From: Anammoximicrobium sp032229885
GTDB taxonomy: Bacteria > Planctomycetota > Planctomycetia > Pirellulales > Pirellulaceae
Direction of reading: 5' to 3'
NCBI GenBank assembly: GCA_032229885.1
Contig: JAVYAJ010000091.1
Coordinates: forward strand, 1 to 6,399
Length of the DNA: 6,399 bases
Numbering within the stretch: the stretch's first letter is position 1; the number at the start of each line of letters is the position of its first letter. This document shows positions 5,675 through 6,399 of the stretch, piece after piece. Below the pieces are notes generated by a model, which was not told the DNA's origin, did no database searches, and was given only the letters and a program-made list of their open reading frames with translations. The position numbers and the translations under genes were made by a program.

Positions 5675-6394
5675 TCACCTCTCCGCGGCGGCCGTCAAGG
5701 CGGACGCGAGCGTAAGCGTGCCCTCGTACAAAGCGCGTCCGATGATGCAGCCCGCCAGTCCGTGCCGCGCCAACGCGCGCACATCGTCGGCCGTCGTGAC
5801 GCCGCCAGACGCCACGACCGGAACCTCGACGGCCCGCTGCATCTGCGCCATCGCCTCGACGTTCGGCCCGCTCATCATCCCATCCCGCGCGATGTCCGTA
5901 TAGATGATCGCCGCGATCGGCTCGCGGGCGATCTCCTGCCCCAACGGAACGGCCGCCACGTCGCTGACGCTCAGCCAGCCGTCGGTGGCGACCCGCCCGT
6001 CTCGGGCGTCGATCCCCGCGACCAAGCGGCCGGGAAACTCGCGACACATCCGTCGGAACCACTCAGGTTCCTTCAGCGCTTGGGTGCCGATCACCAACCG
6101 CGTCAGCCCGATGTCCAGCATCTGGGCGATGGTCTCGCGGTCGCGGATCCCGCCACCCAGTTCGCACGGTATCGAAACCGACGCCACGATGGCCTCGACC
6201 GCCGCGCGATTCACGCTGCGCCCATCGCGCGCGCCGTCCAGATCGACCAGATGCAGGCACTGCGCACCGTCGGCCGCCCAGCGCTGCGCCATCGCAGCCG
6301 GATCACGGCCAAACACGGTTTCGCGTTCATAGTCTCCCTGCAGCAGACGCACACAATTGCCGCCGCGCAGGTCGATCGCCGGCCAGACTTCCAT
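5675..6394 (-). CDS. hisA: HisA, phosphoribosylformimino-5-aminoimidazole carboxamide ribotide isomerase
   Basis: This 239-residue protein is a complete HisA, the cytoplasmic (beta/alpha)8-barrel enzyme that isomerises ProFAR to PRFAR in the fourth step of histidine biosynthesis. The length is normal for the family (about 240). The N-terminal strand carries the IDLRGG motif with the catalytic general base Asp8. The second catalytic aspartate is Asp129 in GIDARDG, followed by the usual Gly139-Trp140. The segment YTDIARDGM at 165-173 supplies the conserved Thr166. Phosphate-binding glycines are GGG at 80-82, SGG at 196-198 and the IGRALYEG stretch near 218-225. These features favour HisA over its paralogue HisF. 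The ATG lies five bases from the window edge, so its ribosome binding site cannot be seen, but starting at MEVWPAIDL is what the family expects. It lies 102 bp upstream of the EF-G-like gene on the same strand. Other his genes would be expected just outside the window; none is visible here. Confidence 0.97.
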   Translation of the reverse strand: MEVWPAIDLRGGNCVRLLQGDYERETVFGRDPAAMAQRWAADGAQCLHLVDLDGARDGRSVNRAAVEAIVASVSIPCELGGGIRDRETIAQMLDIGLTRLVIGTQALKEPEWFRRMCREFPGRLVAGIDARDGRVATDGWLSVSDVAAVPLGQEIAREPIAAIIYTDIARDGMMSGPNVEAMAQMQRAVEVPVVASGGVTTADDVRALARHGLAGCIIGRALYEGTLTLASALTAAAER

Positions 6395-6399
6395 GCGAG

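Overview
The window looks like chromosomal DNA of a high-GC planctomycete, most likely of the Pirellulales type. This is inferred from the family flavour of the three large proteins (an EF-G-like factor with a DTPGYPDY motif, a ComEC with a VGHG motif, and HisA beginning MEVWPAIDLRGG) and from weak or absent Shine-Dalgarno sites. No rRNA or other marker is present to prove it.

Three protein genes fill positions 776-6394, all on the minus strand, so transcription runs right to left: hisA (histidine biosynthesis), then an elongation factor G-like GTPase, then comEC/rec2 (membrane channel of DNA uptake). They share direction but no obvious pathway. The 102-bp gap between hisA and the EF-G-like gene carries a good ribosome binding site and a 13-bp direct repeat. 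The 171-bp gap before comEC carries a GC-rich inverted repeat and a promoter-like pair of hexamers. The -10 hexamer ends 7 bp before the comEC ATG, which suggests that comEC has its own promoter and a leaderless transcript.

The left 775 bp contain no intact gene that I can support. They hold what appears to be genomic debris. There is a 5' remnant of a transposase-like gene on the minus strand (about 19 recognisable residues). It runs directly into a cluster of three short GC-rich hairpins spaced about 30 bp apart, which extends to the window edge. Further right are an AT-richer stretch with TATAC palindromes, a nested inverted repeat that can be drawn as a three-way junction, a purine/pyrimidine-biased 22-bp tandem repeat (three copies), and a small hairpin close to the 3' side of comEC.

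I see no clear new biological system. The observations most worth following up are the probable leaderless comEC promoter, the EF-G-like protein lacking the catalytic histidine, and the repeat/transposon-remnant structure at the left end.
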